In this document: piece by piece, positions 21,191-34,700 of the stretch
Layout of the letters: each line of letters begins with the position of its first letter
Numbering within the stretch: position 1 is the first letter of the stretch
NCBI GenBank assembly: GCA_036583965.1
Contig: JAZBQD010000014.1
Coordinates: 40,162,990 to 40,226,989, forward strand
Source: Prunella strophiata
Lineage: Eukaryota; Chordata; Aves; Passeriformes; Prunellidae
Reading direction: 5' to 3'
Length of the DNA stretch: 64,000 bases
Notes under the pieces: generated by a model
The model's input: only the letters and a program-made list of their open reading frames with translations
Told to the model about the DNA's origin: nothing
The model's database searches: none
Made by a program: the position numbers and the translations under genes

Positions 21191-22772
21191 AAAACTGTTT
21201 CTAATAAATGCTTTGGAGGGCAGAGCTGTAGGAATTTTGAAATTTACATGTGCTTTGAATACAGTACTCTGTCCAGAGCAGTAGGAATTGTGTGGGTGAC
21301 TCTACACCCAGAAACTTTGCTCCAGACTGTTGGTGAAGGGTTGGAACATCTTTCATATCTTCCCATCATCTTCCTGGCCATGATTTTTCTGAGATATTTT
21401 AAAACAAATCCCCCAAAAATCCAGAACAAAACAAAGAAAAATCTTTTAAAAAATGGACCTGAGAAATCAAACTTACTGTAACTCTTCTGGATGTGCATAA
21501 TGGAAAAAGCTAGAGGTACACATATGCATAATGGTAGGAATATCCCTAGATATGTAGAATGGTTTTATGGCCTGACTTGTAATTGTACTCTGCTCCTCTT
21601 CTTTGCCCCTCTTCATTCCCAGTCTGCCCTTTCTTGCATTATCTCACCAACTAGTGCTCTTCTTGTCTGATGAGGTGCCCTGTGTTCTACCAGCAGTTTG
21701 GTTTTTTATGGTTTATTTGCATATAGTTAGAGGTTTTCTGCATTTGTTAATTTCTGAAGAAGTTTCTGCATACTTTGGGGAAAACTATCAAGCAAAGTTT
21801 GAGCTCTGTCTGCTGTTGTCATAAAAGATGCTGTTGCTCTCTGAAGACCTGATCTCCCTAATATTATTTTGATATTGGGCTATTTTAAGCCACAGTCAAA
21901 CACAAAATCACCCCCAAATTTGATTGTTAAAAGAAACACATGCCACAGACCTACAGTAAGTCTCTTGGAAAAAAGCCAGTAAGATTAAATGGTGTCTCTG
22001 AACTCCCAGATGGTGAAGCTAGCAAAAGATTGCACTTAAAGATTGTGTGAAACCCTCCTAGTCACTGAGTAATAGTTATAATATGTGGAATGCCTGAGAA
22101 ATATTAAAACAATTATTTGCATAACACTGACTTCCATCATCAAATATAATTGTCACATCTTCAAGTTTTAATAATTCTCAATTTTTCTGTGCCTTCTAAA
22201 TCCTGTTAAAACCAATTAGTTAGGATTTCCTAATTTCAGAATATGGTGGTATTTGTTGACAGTCAAATACTAATGTGGCTTTTATAGGTTTTGCTACAAA
22301 AAGAAAATGGCTATTTTCCTCTCTTATTTCAATTTCAGAGTCTGTTTCCAACCATTGCTACTGTGCCTTCTGTTTTAATCAGGACCTGGCAGAGGGATGG
22401 GAAGTGTAGGAGGACAGGCAATTGATGTTTAATCCTTCATATGATTTCTAATTTCTACTAGGGCTGATTATACATGCATCTAGAGCAAATAGGCACACAT
22501 GCATATGCTAAATAGAGATACATTATGATTTTCTTGCTACAAACAGTGTATCATTTTCCACGGCCTCCGTGGTTTGGGCCTGGTAGAATTCCTGATTATG
22601 TATTTTCACTTCTTCACTGTTCTTGCAGATGGGAAAACCTTGATAAAGATTCAGTGCTTGAGAAGTCTTGTTTCTTAGGAGATTTTGTCAAACTGTCACT
22701 TCTTAGATCAAAATTGGGCCTTTTTTATACTGAGTAATTAAAAATGCTGCATAAACTACAGAATTCCCTTAA

Positions 22773-22815
22773 GTGGTTGTGATAATTGAGTGGTTGTGAT
22801 AATTGAGTGGTTGAG
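22773..22815. repeat. 17-bp tandem duplication, ~2.5 copies
   Basis: Two identical 17-base units, gtggttgtgataattga, occupy 22773-22789 and 22790-22806, followed by a partial third copy (gtggttgag). Identity between units suggests recent replication slippage. Confidence 0.95.
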
Positions 22816-25350
22816 TGATCATTTTATATGAAGGTTGCAATGTATCTAATGCTTTGTTCAAAAACGAATTCTAAACCCTTGCAGAGTTGTGAAGGCAATA
22901 GCATTGCTGCTGCTTTGTTACAGGGCTGAGTTTGGCCCTTTTATCTCTTTGGTCCGTATAGGCAAGGTATCTGTTTTGCAGAACTGTCCATTATTCCAAG
23001 ACTGAAAGCTTGGACAAGTCTGATAGCTGCCCCCTAAGGGTACTTTGCAGGCTCCCTGACACCCTGGTGGCATTTGTCAGCAGTGAGGAGTGCTGTGGGG
23101 AGAGTTGCCTGCAGTTCTTTTGTTTGGGGTAAAGGTTCCTTGTTTTTCTGTTCAGTATATAAAGAAATCTCTCTATCTTGACATCATAGTTTGTATCTGT
23201 AATGACTCTGAGTTATTTCTGTATTATTGAGCGTTTCCTGCTCTGGTAATTACTGGTGTGTAGCATGCTGCCAAATGGTTTTATAAATCTGCAGAGACTG
23301 CAGCTAGCACGGGAAGTCTATTAAAATAACACAGACTTTTGATTTACAGGATTTCTCTCAAATTTTGCAATTTCCGTGCTGCAGAGCACAGACACAGTGC
23401 TTACAACTTTATACTGCATTTTGGAGTCACCTTGACAAAATTGGAGGTGGCTATTGCCCTTCTTGGGATGAGAAGGGAAAGCTGCAGGGACACACCCAGT
23501 GGGAGTAGGCACAGGACAGGGCAAGTCACTTCCAGTGGAGACCTTTCCACTCTCTCAAAGCATGAGGTTAACAAGCTGGCATGCTTTGAAAGAGGAGAGA
23601 GCAGGAGAGGAGACAATGGAGAAGGTTTTAGAGACTTATCACTCCTTGGCATAAGTGGGCAGAGCTGAAGGCTTTGGGGTTCTGATAGCTTGAGCCTTGC
23701 TTTTAAGCTGAGATGTTGATGAAAAGACTCACTGTGCTTTACAGGCAATCTGGCCATATCTCTCTGATGTTTCTCTGACATGCCCCAGTACAGCAGGGTG
23801 GATAGGTTTTACCTCTGTATATCACATTGCATGGGCACTGGGTGATGTTTTGGTGTCAGTATCCTTTAAAGAATGTTAGAAAAGCTGCAGGGTGAAGAAG
23901 GAGGCTGTGGAAGTTATTCCAGAGACAAAGAAAGCATCTTAGAGCTGGAGACTTGGATGTAGCCTATTAAAAAAAAAAAAAAAAAAAAGGTTTGGAAAAA
24001 AAAAAGTTGAGAAATGAACTTACTAGATTTATGAAAATAGGCGTGAAAAAAAGGAACTCTTTTCTCTAGTGAAGAAAAGCAGAAAAAGAGCTGAGGCCTG
24101 AAAGGTAAAACTGTTAATTCAAATGAAAAATGAAGCTCAAATCTTCCATGAGATGGTGGGTAATTCAATGCCCCATCAGGGAAATGAGTGAAGCTCCTAT
24201 CTTGTGCTCCAGACTTTCATGTGAATACACCAGAGACACCAAAATACTTGTAGAAACACAAATGACTGATGTTGATACTGAGCTATTTCAATCACACATA
24301 AGGATCTGTGGTACATCAGTGATCTGACTAGATAATTAACTTCTCTGGCTTCAGAACTTACAAGAATACTTTTTAGAACACTTGTACTTCCATAGCAGTT
24401 GAGTATATTGGTTATAGCACTTGGCTGCAGCTTTTCACATATTACTGCTTGGTGATGCTTACACCACTAATCAGAGATTGTGACAGCCTTATTAGTAGCT
24501 GTGGAGATGCTCTGCACTTTCACCCATTTAGAAAACATTATCTTGGCTGGGGTTGTAATTAAGCAGGTAGCCAATTAGCTGAGCAGTGGCTGAACTCCCT
24601 GATGCCATGGGTGTGCATATAAAATAGGTGTGCTGGGTGGTGCTGGTACCTGGTGACAGAGCTGTGACAGCAGCTGGGGAGTGACATGGTGACAGTGACT
24701 TTGGAGTGTTACCATTTGCAAAGGGACAGCCTTCCCACTTCAGAGGAGCAGCAACCCATGCTTTCAAACTAACAAGGCTGAAATTTAAAAGTGGATCTTG
24801 AAGGTTGTTTGTCACAGCTGCTCTGTAAAATACCCAAAAAAGATTCTGTGAAAGCCCATCTTTGGTAGTTTAGAGTCTTGAACAAACCTCATTTTAATTA
24901 GGGGGTGCCTGTACTTGGAACATTTGTATTTCTGCTGGGTTATTTACTATATTGTCATATTTACCCTAGTGCTGCTTTGACTGCTAGAAGATTTCTTACT
25001 TTTATTTTGATTAATTCTGATTAATTAAGGGGGAGCATTTGCGTCACCACATTTCCTTTTCTCTTTGATTTAATTTTATTCAGCCCCCAAGGAGTTATAA
25101 AATATCTATGAGCTTTCTGCAGTAGCTACATAAATACTTAATTGTGAGGTGACTGTATTAATGGAATTTATTGTTCCTTATATGAGTTTAATGTTTATAT
25201 GTCATTTCATAACACAGGCAGTGAAAAGAAAAGCCTGCTAAATTTCATGTATACAGAAAGTTTATCCTTGTCAGAAACACTGTAGGAATTCCTGTGTGTC
25301 TTCTCCCTCTCTAAATATATCTATGTAAGTATTAGAATATATTTATATAA

Positions 25351-25422
25351 TTGTAAATATTCATTTATGTGTATATATGAATTTAATTTATTAATTGTAA
25401 ATATTCATATATGTGTATATAT
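25351..25422. repeat. 28-bp AT-rich direct repeat, 44-bp period
   Basis: A 28-base block beginning ttgtaaatattcat occurs at 25351-25378 and again at 25395-25422 with one difference. The 16 bases between are also AT-rich. It is a local duplication in AT-rich DNA. Confidence 0.9.
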
Positions 25423-25653
25423 TTTAGAATAAGTTTCCATCAAGTTACGACAGACCATGTGAATCAGCTATTTGAAACCTCACATGTGCAGAAACCTTTC
25501 AGGACAGCTAGTTCAAGGCAGGGCTGACACTTTCAGCTTGCCTGCTCTGCTTGGTCTTACCTTTGTGCTGTAACTGTAAAGAGTAATATTTTCATTACCA
25601 GTCTCTTTCTTTCCATTATGTTACTCTAGATTATTTGAATTGGAAATACCATA

Positions 25654-25709
25654 ATTGGGATGAAAAGATCAAAAGTGCATCATTGGGATGAAAAGATCAA
25701 AAGATCATT
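25654..25709. repeat. 28-bp tandem duplication
   Basis: A unit starting attgggatgaaaagatcaaa is present at 25654-25681 and again at 25682-25709. The first 22 bases are identical and the last few differ. It is a simple two-copy duplication. Confidence 0.93.
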
Positions 25710-28700
25710 CTTTGCCTGATTCAAAATATGTATTAAAGTGAAACTGATTTTTCAGAACAAACAAAAACCCCCACATAACTCAGTGGGAAAAGTGAAGTCA
25801 AAATTGAAGGACTAATGCACGCTTGTTTATCACATCTCTTGGGGTAGATCCATAGCCTGAAGTTTGCAGAGGAAAATTTCCAAGCCAAACTTATCCAAGG
25901 AGTAGGGTTCCATGTTGAATACTCTTAGACTTCTTGAAAATACCTTGATTTATCTGTTGTCTTTGGCCAGGCCTGGTTGTCTGTCAGAATGGATGCACTG
26001 GTCAGTGAGTCAGCAGATGCTTAGCTAGGGATTGGGCTTTACACAAGCTGACTCTTCCCCTGAAAGAAAGCTTGTGCAGAAGGAGCTGGAAATAATCTTA
26101 GAAGATTTGTTTCATCAGAAAAGGGGAGAACACAGAAACTGTGGTGATACCTGGGACAGAGACAGGCATGGTGTTATGGTGTTTCAAGGGGCATAAGGAT
26201 GAGAGAAACCAAGTTTCATTGTCTTTACTGCTATCATTGCAGTCTTCTGAAATGCAGAGGAGACAATGAAGCTCTCTATTGACCTTCATGAGAGCATCAA
26301 TGCCCTGGTTCCTAATTATTAATGTGCTAAAGCAAGGGCCAGTTGATGCCACAGAGCAAAAATAAAACTTACCAGAAATAAGTGGGGTTTTTTTAGCATT
26401 ATGTTGAAGTATAATCTGTTCTTAATGGAAATCTTTTTATAACTTCTTAGGTTGGGTATTTAAAAATATTGATTACAGAACTAGTGGTTTTAAGTGAAAA
26501 GATGCTTTATATGCCATAACATAAGAGGGAAAGAGAACTCAGTTTGTACCCCAGTTTATGGTATTAAGGAGGTGCAGAGATTGCTGTCTCCTTTCTCTTC
26601 AAGGTAAAAAAATTAGAAATTAAGTTATAAAAGTGAAAGAAAAGCCAAAAAAACCCTGATGCACAGAAGTAAAAAGTTAGTGATATTTTTTATAATTGCA
26701 TCGGTTAAAATACTTTATGTTCCAGAATGCTATTTAGACCATTTACTTCTGAATTCTGACATCAGCTAACTAGAAACCTAAATAATTTTGCTAAGAGTTT
26801 TTTCTTTTTAGTTTTAGTGCTCATTTCTTGTGGAGCATGCAGAAGAATTTGAACACTGATGTTTCAGTTGGTTTCGAAAACAAATGTTCCATGGAGCACT
26901 CAGAACATTCAGATTTTAAAAATAAGCTGACAAAATATGCAGTAAAATCCGTACTGTCTGTGTGAGTCCTTTTATCAGAATTTACCAAAGGTGATGACAT
27001 CCATCATCTAATACAATGTAGTAGTGAGGATCTGAAAGTTTAATGCTGCCAAACTTCCTTTGAAGTCTGGACATCAGGGGTATTCGATTAAATCTGATCT
27101 TTGTCAGGAGGATTTGACATTCATGGGACCACTAAATTTCAGAAAAGCTAGAAGTCTTACCTTGCCTCTTAAGAATTCACTTACACCAGTATAATTGAGT
27201 TGGTGTATACAATCTAAGACACAGATATTGCTGGAATTTTCTATGTTGTCTTGCTATTCTTTGCCTTCACACAAAAGAGCTGGGATATGACTTCATGGGA
27301 GTTGGAGGACTAGCCTTTTTTTTCTGATGAGCTATTGAGGTATCTCAGTTTGCAATACATATGAACTATTGATTGCTTGTATGAATTATTACCTTAGGGT
27401 TTCATTTTACATCTGTTGAAGTCAGTTAAGTGGCTTCATTTTGGATTTAATTGTTTGAGAATGTGAGTCTTTGGAAATATATATGACTTGGAGGCGAAGG
27501 TTCTGAAAAAATAAATCTCTTCTATGCCTATATCATTAGTCTGGTACAAAGGTGGTTTGACTTTCAAATAGGAGAAAATAATTCTCCAGACACTTATTTA
27601 TCACTTTGACCTGTGCAAGTAAAAATTTTACTAAAATGGGGAAACCTAGGAAGTAAGTATTTTATACCAGAATTACCTGAAAAATCAGCTCAGGAAAAAG
27701 GAGTGTTTTGCACATGCGGTACTATCTGTTCTAGGCACTGTACACTAAACCTCAGTGGGGGGTTTTTGCTGGGCTTTTTTTCTTCCTAATGCATTGCTAT
27801 TATGTAGTGTTTAATCGTGAGTTTGGAAAAGGATGTAAGTGACCTCATGTTCAAGTCCTAAAAAAGCTGGTGTAGTAGAGTATTGTGTTGATTGTTCCAT
27901 GAGTGCTGTTCTGTCTGCTCTCACTGGTGATGGCTCATGTGAGGCAGCTCATGTTCTTTAGGGACCTTCCCTGTTCTTGGGGTGCTGTGTGTTCCAGTGT
28001 GGGCTTGAAACTGGTTGGCTGTGCATACTCATAGTCTGGTAGCACAGTGTGCCATTTGGTGTGTGAACACCAGGTGTGTTGTAGTGCTAGAGGACCAATC
28101 ACAATTGTCTTTAAAAAGTCAAAAGCCCACCTTTTTCTGGTTTTGTCAGTTGGATCTCGTTTCAGTAAAAGGGATTGGAAGAGTCTTGAGTTGTGACCAA
28201 AAGAGCCACAAGTGACTTGAAATGGACAGTGTAAGAAAAGTGGTGCTGGGCAGTGTTGGGGAGGGTGTGAGTGACATTGGTGGCTGAAGACTTGACTCGT
28301 GGTCATCGGCAGCTGGAAACCATCTCAGTAGCTGGATGTGTTTTCTGTGCTGTTGTGTGTGGAGGTTTCCCCTCTCAGTGCTTTGTCCTTAACACTGGAA
28401 AAAAATGCTACCCTGATATCAGTGTTTATCCTGGGGATTAGAGAAGGTGGAAGGCCCTGGCCAGCCCAAGTGTTGTGCCCTGTTTATGCTTGATTGAAGA
28501 ACTCATGAGAGGAAGAAGCTGCTGGCACCAGTGACCAGGAAAGGCTCCTAGGTGACACAAATGCTGTGGTTGCTGACAGAATGGTGCAAGTGTAGCAAAC
28601 AGCTCTTACGCAGGGGGTGATCCACAAGCTGCATTGATGGCTGGTGATTGCTGGGTTGATTTGCTAATTGCTGGTTTTGTTCAGTTTGTGCTGGAAAACT

Positions 28701-31700
28701 CTTCCAGAGCTGTTGCAATCTGTCATTTTTAAAGGCAAATGAACTGATTAAGACTTCCTCTGCAGTACCTTGCAGGTGCTGCACCAGCTGAAAGGACTTG
28801 TTTTTCTGCAAAGAGTTGCATCTGTTTATCCCACCTCGCTTTTAAGGGTGGAGGGACTTGTCCCTCAAATTGCAATGCTCAAGTTAAGCAGTTTGCCTGG
28901 CAACAGACGTGTGGTGAGATAGCAAAAGCAGAAAGACAGAGAAACAGTACAATGCAGAGCTATAGGAGCAAAATTAGAAATGAGCTGACTGAGATGAAGT
29001 GCTAAAAAGTGAATTCTGTTAGTGCTATTGCCAGCCTGCAAGGCAGGCTGGATGGAGGAGGACACTGGGTTTGCTGTTGTTTAACAGGGGAGCAGAAGAG
29101 GAAGCAACTGGATGCAGAACAGGGAAAGAATGAGTGGCCATGTGGTATGCATTAAAATAACTTTAAGGTGATGCACCCAAACAGGGAGGCAGCCTGGTGA
29201 CTGGCACAAGGAAGTCAGCAGTGGTGCCTTGCAGGCACCAGGCTCTTGCCTAAGGCAGTTTGTGCAGTGCCTTGGCACCAGCTTCAACCAATGCCACCAG
29301 TGCTGCTTAGACTGACTGGGGGTTTAAGCCATGCTGTTCAGTGCTCTCAGGCAATGCTTTGGTGCAGTTCTTCAAGGCTGTTACAGGACATCACTACAAG
29401 AGCTGCTGATCCTGCCATGCTCTGAGATTTGCCATTTTCTGGGTTTAGTTTAGAAAGGCCTTCACATGATGCCTCGATCTTGCCTTGAGATCCCAACAAA
29501 CACTGAAAGATTTGAGCTCAGAACAACTGCTGTAATACCATTCCTAGATGACTGGGGTAGTGCTGGGAAATTGGTGAATAGACTCAAAAGTCTATTCTGG
29601 TCTCTCATGAAGAGGGGGTGAAATGTATCTTTCATACCTTAGAAGTCCAGAACCCTTTAGGATTTATCACTTCGGTATTGCAGAGACCTGGGACAGGAAT
29701 TTCATATTTATGTAGTGCATACAATCACTTGATCTCAGTCTGGTTAAGAAATAATTTTAAAATGTCTTTACTCTTTCAAGATACTGGGAATAATATTTTC
29801 AAGTTCTTTCTAAGAAAAAATACATGCCATAGAGAAACATTAATCAAGACATGACTTAATTGGTTTTTGTGTAAGTGTAATAAATATTTTAGTGAAGTGA
29901 CCGGAACACTTTTCTGGCTGTTCCTGGAACCCAGAAATGTACCTGGTCTGTGAAAGCAGGAACTAGACTTGCAATATGCCACAGGAATTAAATTCTTAAG
30001 TTAGGACTCCTTATTATGGAGAGGCTTCTATTAGATTACTTGACTTGCAAATATCTGTGATTACTATTTAAAAGAAAAACATTCTACTTAAACTTGAACA
30101 TTCTTATAGTTGAGACTAAATCCTTATCTGAGAGTTCAGTTTGTCCAAAAGGGTCATTTCTGTCTGTTCTCCAACTGAAGAATTTAGAAGGCATCTTTAT
30201 GCCTTCAAAATGTTGTTAATTTCTTCTTGTTAATTTCTTCAAAATCTTGTTAATGTAAATAAGTTTGAAGCAAAGAAGTAAAGCAGTCTTTTAGTCTCAT
30301 GAAGCAAAATAGTTATGAAAATAAATTGTAAACACTGATAAAGACATCAAAATCTCAGATGAACCCTGTTCTTGGGTCTGTCTATTGTATTGCAGGGCTC
30401 TTAACTTCCCTCTGCATTGACACATATAGACACAGCTGTCTGCAACAGTCAAGGGACTTGTCTCAGGGTTATCAGTTGCTGTTCACCAGCAGCTTTTACT
30501 GAATTTACTTTTGTTTCCTGGAAGTGTTTAATTAGTACTGCTGGTTTGATTTTTTTTGGCTATGGTTTTTGTGCTTTTTCTCCAATAAGTGTTTTTCAGC
30601 TGTGAAGCTGAAGGAAGCTTTGCCAGTTGTTTCAGTGGAAGCAGGGTACAGCCAAGAGTAGCTGTGCATGTCCGGAATGTCAGTCTGCACATGCAGTTAG
30701 TGCATCTGAAGATCAATTGATGTAGTCAGCTGAAAATGTAACTTAATTATATGGTTCAGTGAGAAACTGTGTAGTACAGCTGTAGCTACTGAAATCCAAT
30801 GTGAAAGGAACACACAATTTTAAAACAGATTCATCATCTGCAAACGCAGAGAGAAAGGAGCTAAGTGAGGATTTTGGTTTTCTGGAAAAACATGAATACA
30901 ACGATACAGCACTTCAAACATGGTGTCTGCATACATGTTGAGGTTTTGTTTGTCAGTGGGGTTTTTTTGGTTAGTTTTTTCTTTGGTTGTTGTGGGTTTT
31001 TTTCCCCCTAAATAGCAGTGGCTGGCTTGTGGGTGCTGTCCCTTTGCAAGAAAAATTTTGGTCTAGTATTTCAATTTGAGAATGTAGCATTGCAGGGAGT
31101 CAAACCCCAGAAACCTGTGCTTTGAGGCCCTGGATATAGGGCCTTACAGGAACTCTGTTTTCCAGATGGTTAGACAGTATTGAAGAGAAGATACATGAAT
31201 GTTCTCTAGTGTTGGTGATCTGGAGAACATTGTCTTTGCTTATGGGTAAATCCTGGGAAAATCTTTGTGGGATCAGTGTTTCAGTGCAGAAATTGTGGAA
31301 AAACTTGATATGTCTCTAGGAAACAGGTGCCTTGTTAGATACATTTTCATCTTAATATGTGATGTCTTCTGGAATCTCTTCAGTAAATGTTTTTTTGTAA
31401 AGTTCTTTCTACTGGACCACTGGTCTCCAAAAATGGGGTGTACAAGAGGATCCCTTGGGGTGCAGGAGGGAAAATAGCAGAAAATGTATATAATTTATAA
31501 ATAAATTTTAAATTAGAAAGGATAAATATTTTATGAATAAATGTACCTATATTATGGATGCATGATCAAAATTCAATTTTATTGATGGAATGCACAATGA
31601 GGTGGAGGCACTGCATGGGATAGTAATGTATTGCTTCAGATAAATACACAGAAATTACAAGAGGTAAGTCCTGTTAAAGACTTTACTCTTTACAGCGAGT

Positions 31701-34700
31701 TTGCTTCATTTAAATTTTTTTTTTTTTTTTTATATTTAATTTGCTCATCCTGATGGGGTCTCTTCTTCGCTTCTTTTCCTCAGGGTGTGCTGCCTGTGCA
31801 GCCAGTCTTCCTTGCATGGAGAGTGTCTCAGCTGCTTCAGGTGGCTATCACTTCTACTCACATTTACCTTCCAGCCCAAGAACTCAGTAAAGCATTATGT
31901 CATGTTTTGACATGCTATTATGTTAACAAAACAATGAAGTGATGCTTTCTCTGTCAAGGATGATAGATCCTGCCTACCCTTCTGTTGTACCAGTTAAGGC
32001 TGTTTTCACATTGGGGCCACTCTCTTTCCTATTTGCTCCAGCCTGGACCTTCCTGTTCTCAAGAATGGCAGATGTGAAGAGGAGCCCAGCATTTAAAGCA
32101 CTTTCTCATTCACCTGTCATTCTTTGGACAAGCAGGTGGATGAACCAAGTCCCTTCCCTCCTAAAGTTCGTGTTGTGATTTGAGGGAATGTTGTAAATGT
32201 TCTGGTCACAACTGGCAATCCAGATACAACTGAAATTGGCTTGGTTTTGAGTGCTTGTATTCAGTGAAAAGTCCTGTTTATTGCTTTTCATTATTTATAA
32301 GGTTATCTCCCTTACAAAATCCTTACCTTCAGAATAAGAAGTTCATTATCTAGGTTTTGTGCAGAGAATTTGATTGCATCACAGAAAAGGATGTTACTTC
32401 AAAGCAGGTGCATCTTTTTGCTTCTGAATATTTTTTTAAAGGTGTGAGAAACATCCGTTTTTATAGCCCTTTCTGTGGATAGGTGATTATTTTATGTAAT
32501 GCACTTTTTTTCTTTTATGCTGCTCCATCTCTCCTATGCCCACAGCCTGAGGCATCCAGTGGTTGCAGCCAGCCTCCATCCCTGCTGGTATGGGAAGTCA
32601 CAGCCAGTGAGCTCTGCTGGGCTGTCCTGGGCTGTGTTCATGGTGCTCAAGATACCATTCTGGGTGGTATAATGTTTGGTCTCTTTTGCTGAGGAGTTTA
32701 TAGTAATATTTAGTTACACTGCTTTCTTCAGGTCTCTAGACTATATATATTACTTTTTCTAGAATCACTATTCTAGAGAATAATCTTTATAGTACTATTT
32801 GTGGGCCTCCCTGCTCATTTAGCGCTTGATTCTGATTATAAAAAAGCTTGGTCTGAGGGTTCTGAAACTCTTAGAAAGGTGAATTTTTATCTGGACTTTG
32901 TATGCTAGCAGATATTAATACTGACCATAGGACTCTGGCTGTAGATCTTTCTTTTCTGTGTGTTCTGGGAATACCACACCATATAAGATTATTTCAGAAA
33001 TTATAACATTTTCTAGGGAGAATCCTGTTGCCCTAACAAAGACGCCCTCTTGGTCACCTCTAGGTCATGTAAGAAAGCAGAAAAAAAACCAAAGAGTTGC
33101 TACAAACAAATGTATGACTACTTTTAAAATACCTATTTTAAAAGTCAATCAAAAAATAGGAAATATGAAAGGAAACTTTACATTTTTTCTCAGGAATTTT
33201 TCTCAATAGCTATTTGACTGAGTATATACACTGTAACCCAGCTTTTGTACTGGATGTTTGACCTAATTATTTAATATTTTGTTTTGTTTAATTCTACAAA
33301 GTTGCATCCCTGCCAGCTATCTTCTAACTTCACTAATGACATTCCTCTTTTGCTCTCATTTGTTGTGAAGTTGCATAAGAGATCTCTGGGAAAAAGTGAG
33401 CTGTAAGTTCCATTTGTGCCTGAAGTTATTTTGCAGTTTTTGCCCTGGATGTAATTGCCTTGTACTACCACAGCACTCTGGAGATAATGGACAGGTACCA
33501 GCTCAAAAAATGGGGCGACAGTAGAGATTTAGTTTAACCTGCACAGCTATCAATGGTAGTGTTTTTATGGGGTGGCACTGACTGGTCAGGTTTGGGGATT
33601 TTTAATACAAATGCATTTTTTCACTTATGTCTTTATCTGGCCTGAATCTGTTTCACTGCATGGTAAGGGACCCATCAGAGGAACCTGAAAGATTTGTTCT
33701 GTGTCTCTGGCTGATGGAATATGCTGAGCTGGGACCAGCCAGGCTGAAACATGGGCCACTTGTAGCTGGGGTTGTTGGCCAGCTTTTTTGCAGGAATGAG
33801 AATTTTACTGCTGCTAGTTTGACTGTTAGTGCATTTCTTGACTAACTGATGTGTGGTAGTCTTCATTGTTTTTGTTTGCTTTGTTGATCACTATGCAATG
33901 ATACTAATTTAAGCTTTGAAGTTGAGCACTTCTCCCAGCCTAACACTATCCATTTAGGAATAGAAAAAGCTATTTAAAAGAAAAACAAAGGAGAGAGGAA
34001 AGAGAAACAGAAACCTTCATTTTCAGTAGAAAATTTGTAGATATCCTCCAGGCCAGCTCTTCTCTAATGTAGAAGCCATCCCATGCAAAGCATGAAGGTT
34101 GCCTCTTCTAGTTTGGCATGAGCTCCTGGTTATAGCCAGCTTCAGGCTTCCTGAGCTGGAGTGGAATTCAGAGGGAATTAGGAGGCACAGTGACAGATCC
34201 AGATCATGTCAGCCCTGGAGCCGTGTCCTCCTGAGTCTGTATTTGAGCCCAGTTGGCAGAACTAACATCTTGTGACTGGGTATCTCCAGTGGGTGAATAA
34301 AATAAGTTGATTCAGTTGTTTGGCTGGGCATTGGAGAGGACAGATAATTCTGTATAGCCCAAACTTGAAAGAGTAAGTTCCATGTATCCATTTTTACATG
34401 GTTGATGCTGTTGGCTCCCTTACTGGCTGTGCTCACCTTCAGCTGGGGAATTTGTAGGATTTGGTATTTTTACCCTAGGGTTCAGTTCTTTGCAGGAATG
34501 CCAGTAGTGACAGGTGAAATGCTTGAGTGTCAGCTGCTGGCTTCTCCAGGGGTCTCTGTGTCACAAGCAAAAATTGTTACACTGCAGTTGATATATTTGC
34601 AAAGGGCATTTTTCAACCAATTTTACACATTCAGAGTTGGAATGTGTTCCAGCAGGAAGAAGCAATCATGATGAAGGAAGCTTTTGGCAGTGCTGCACTT

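Noticed and set aside
24590..24640. TATA-like 'atataaaata' as a possible alternative promoter
   Set aside because: No CpG enrichment, downstream exon or other core element accompanies it; such strings are frequent in AT-rich introns.
27935..28306. 123-codon open frame on the minus strand
   Set aside because: No domain recognised and no supporting context; treated as chance.
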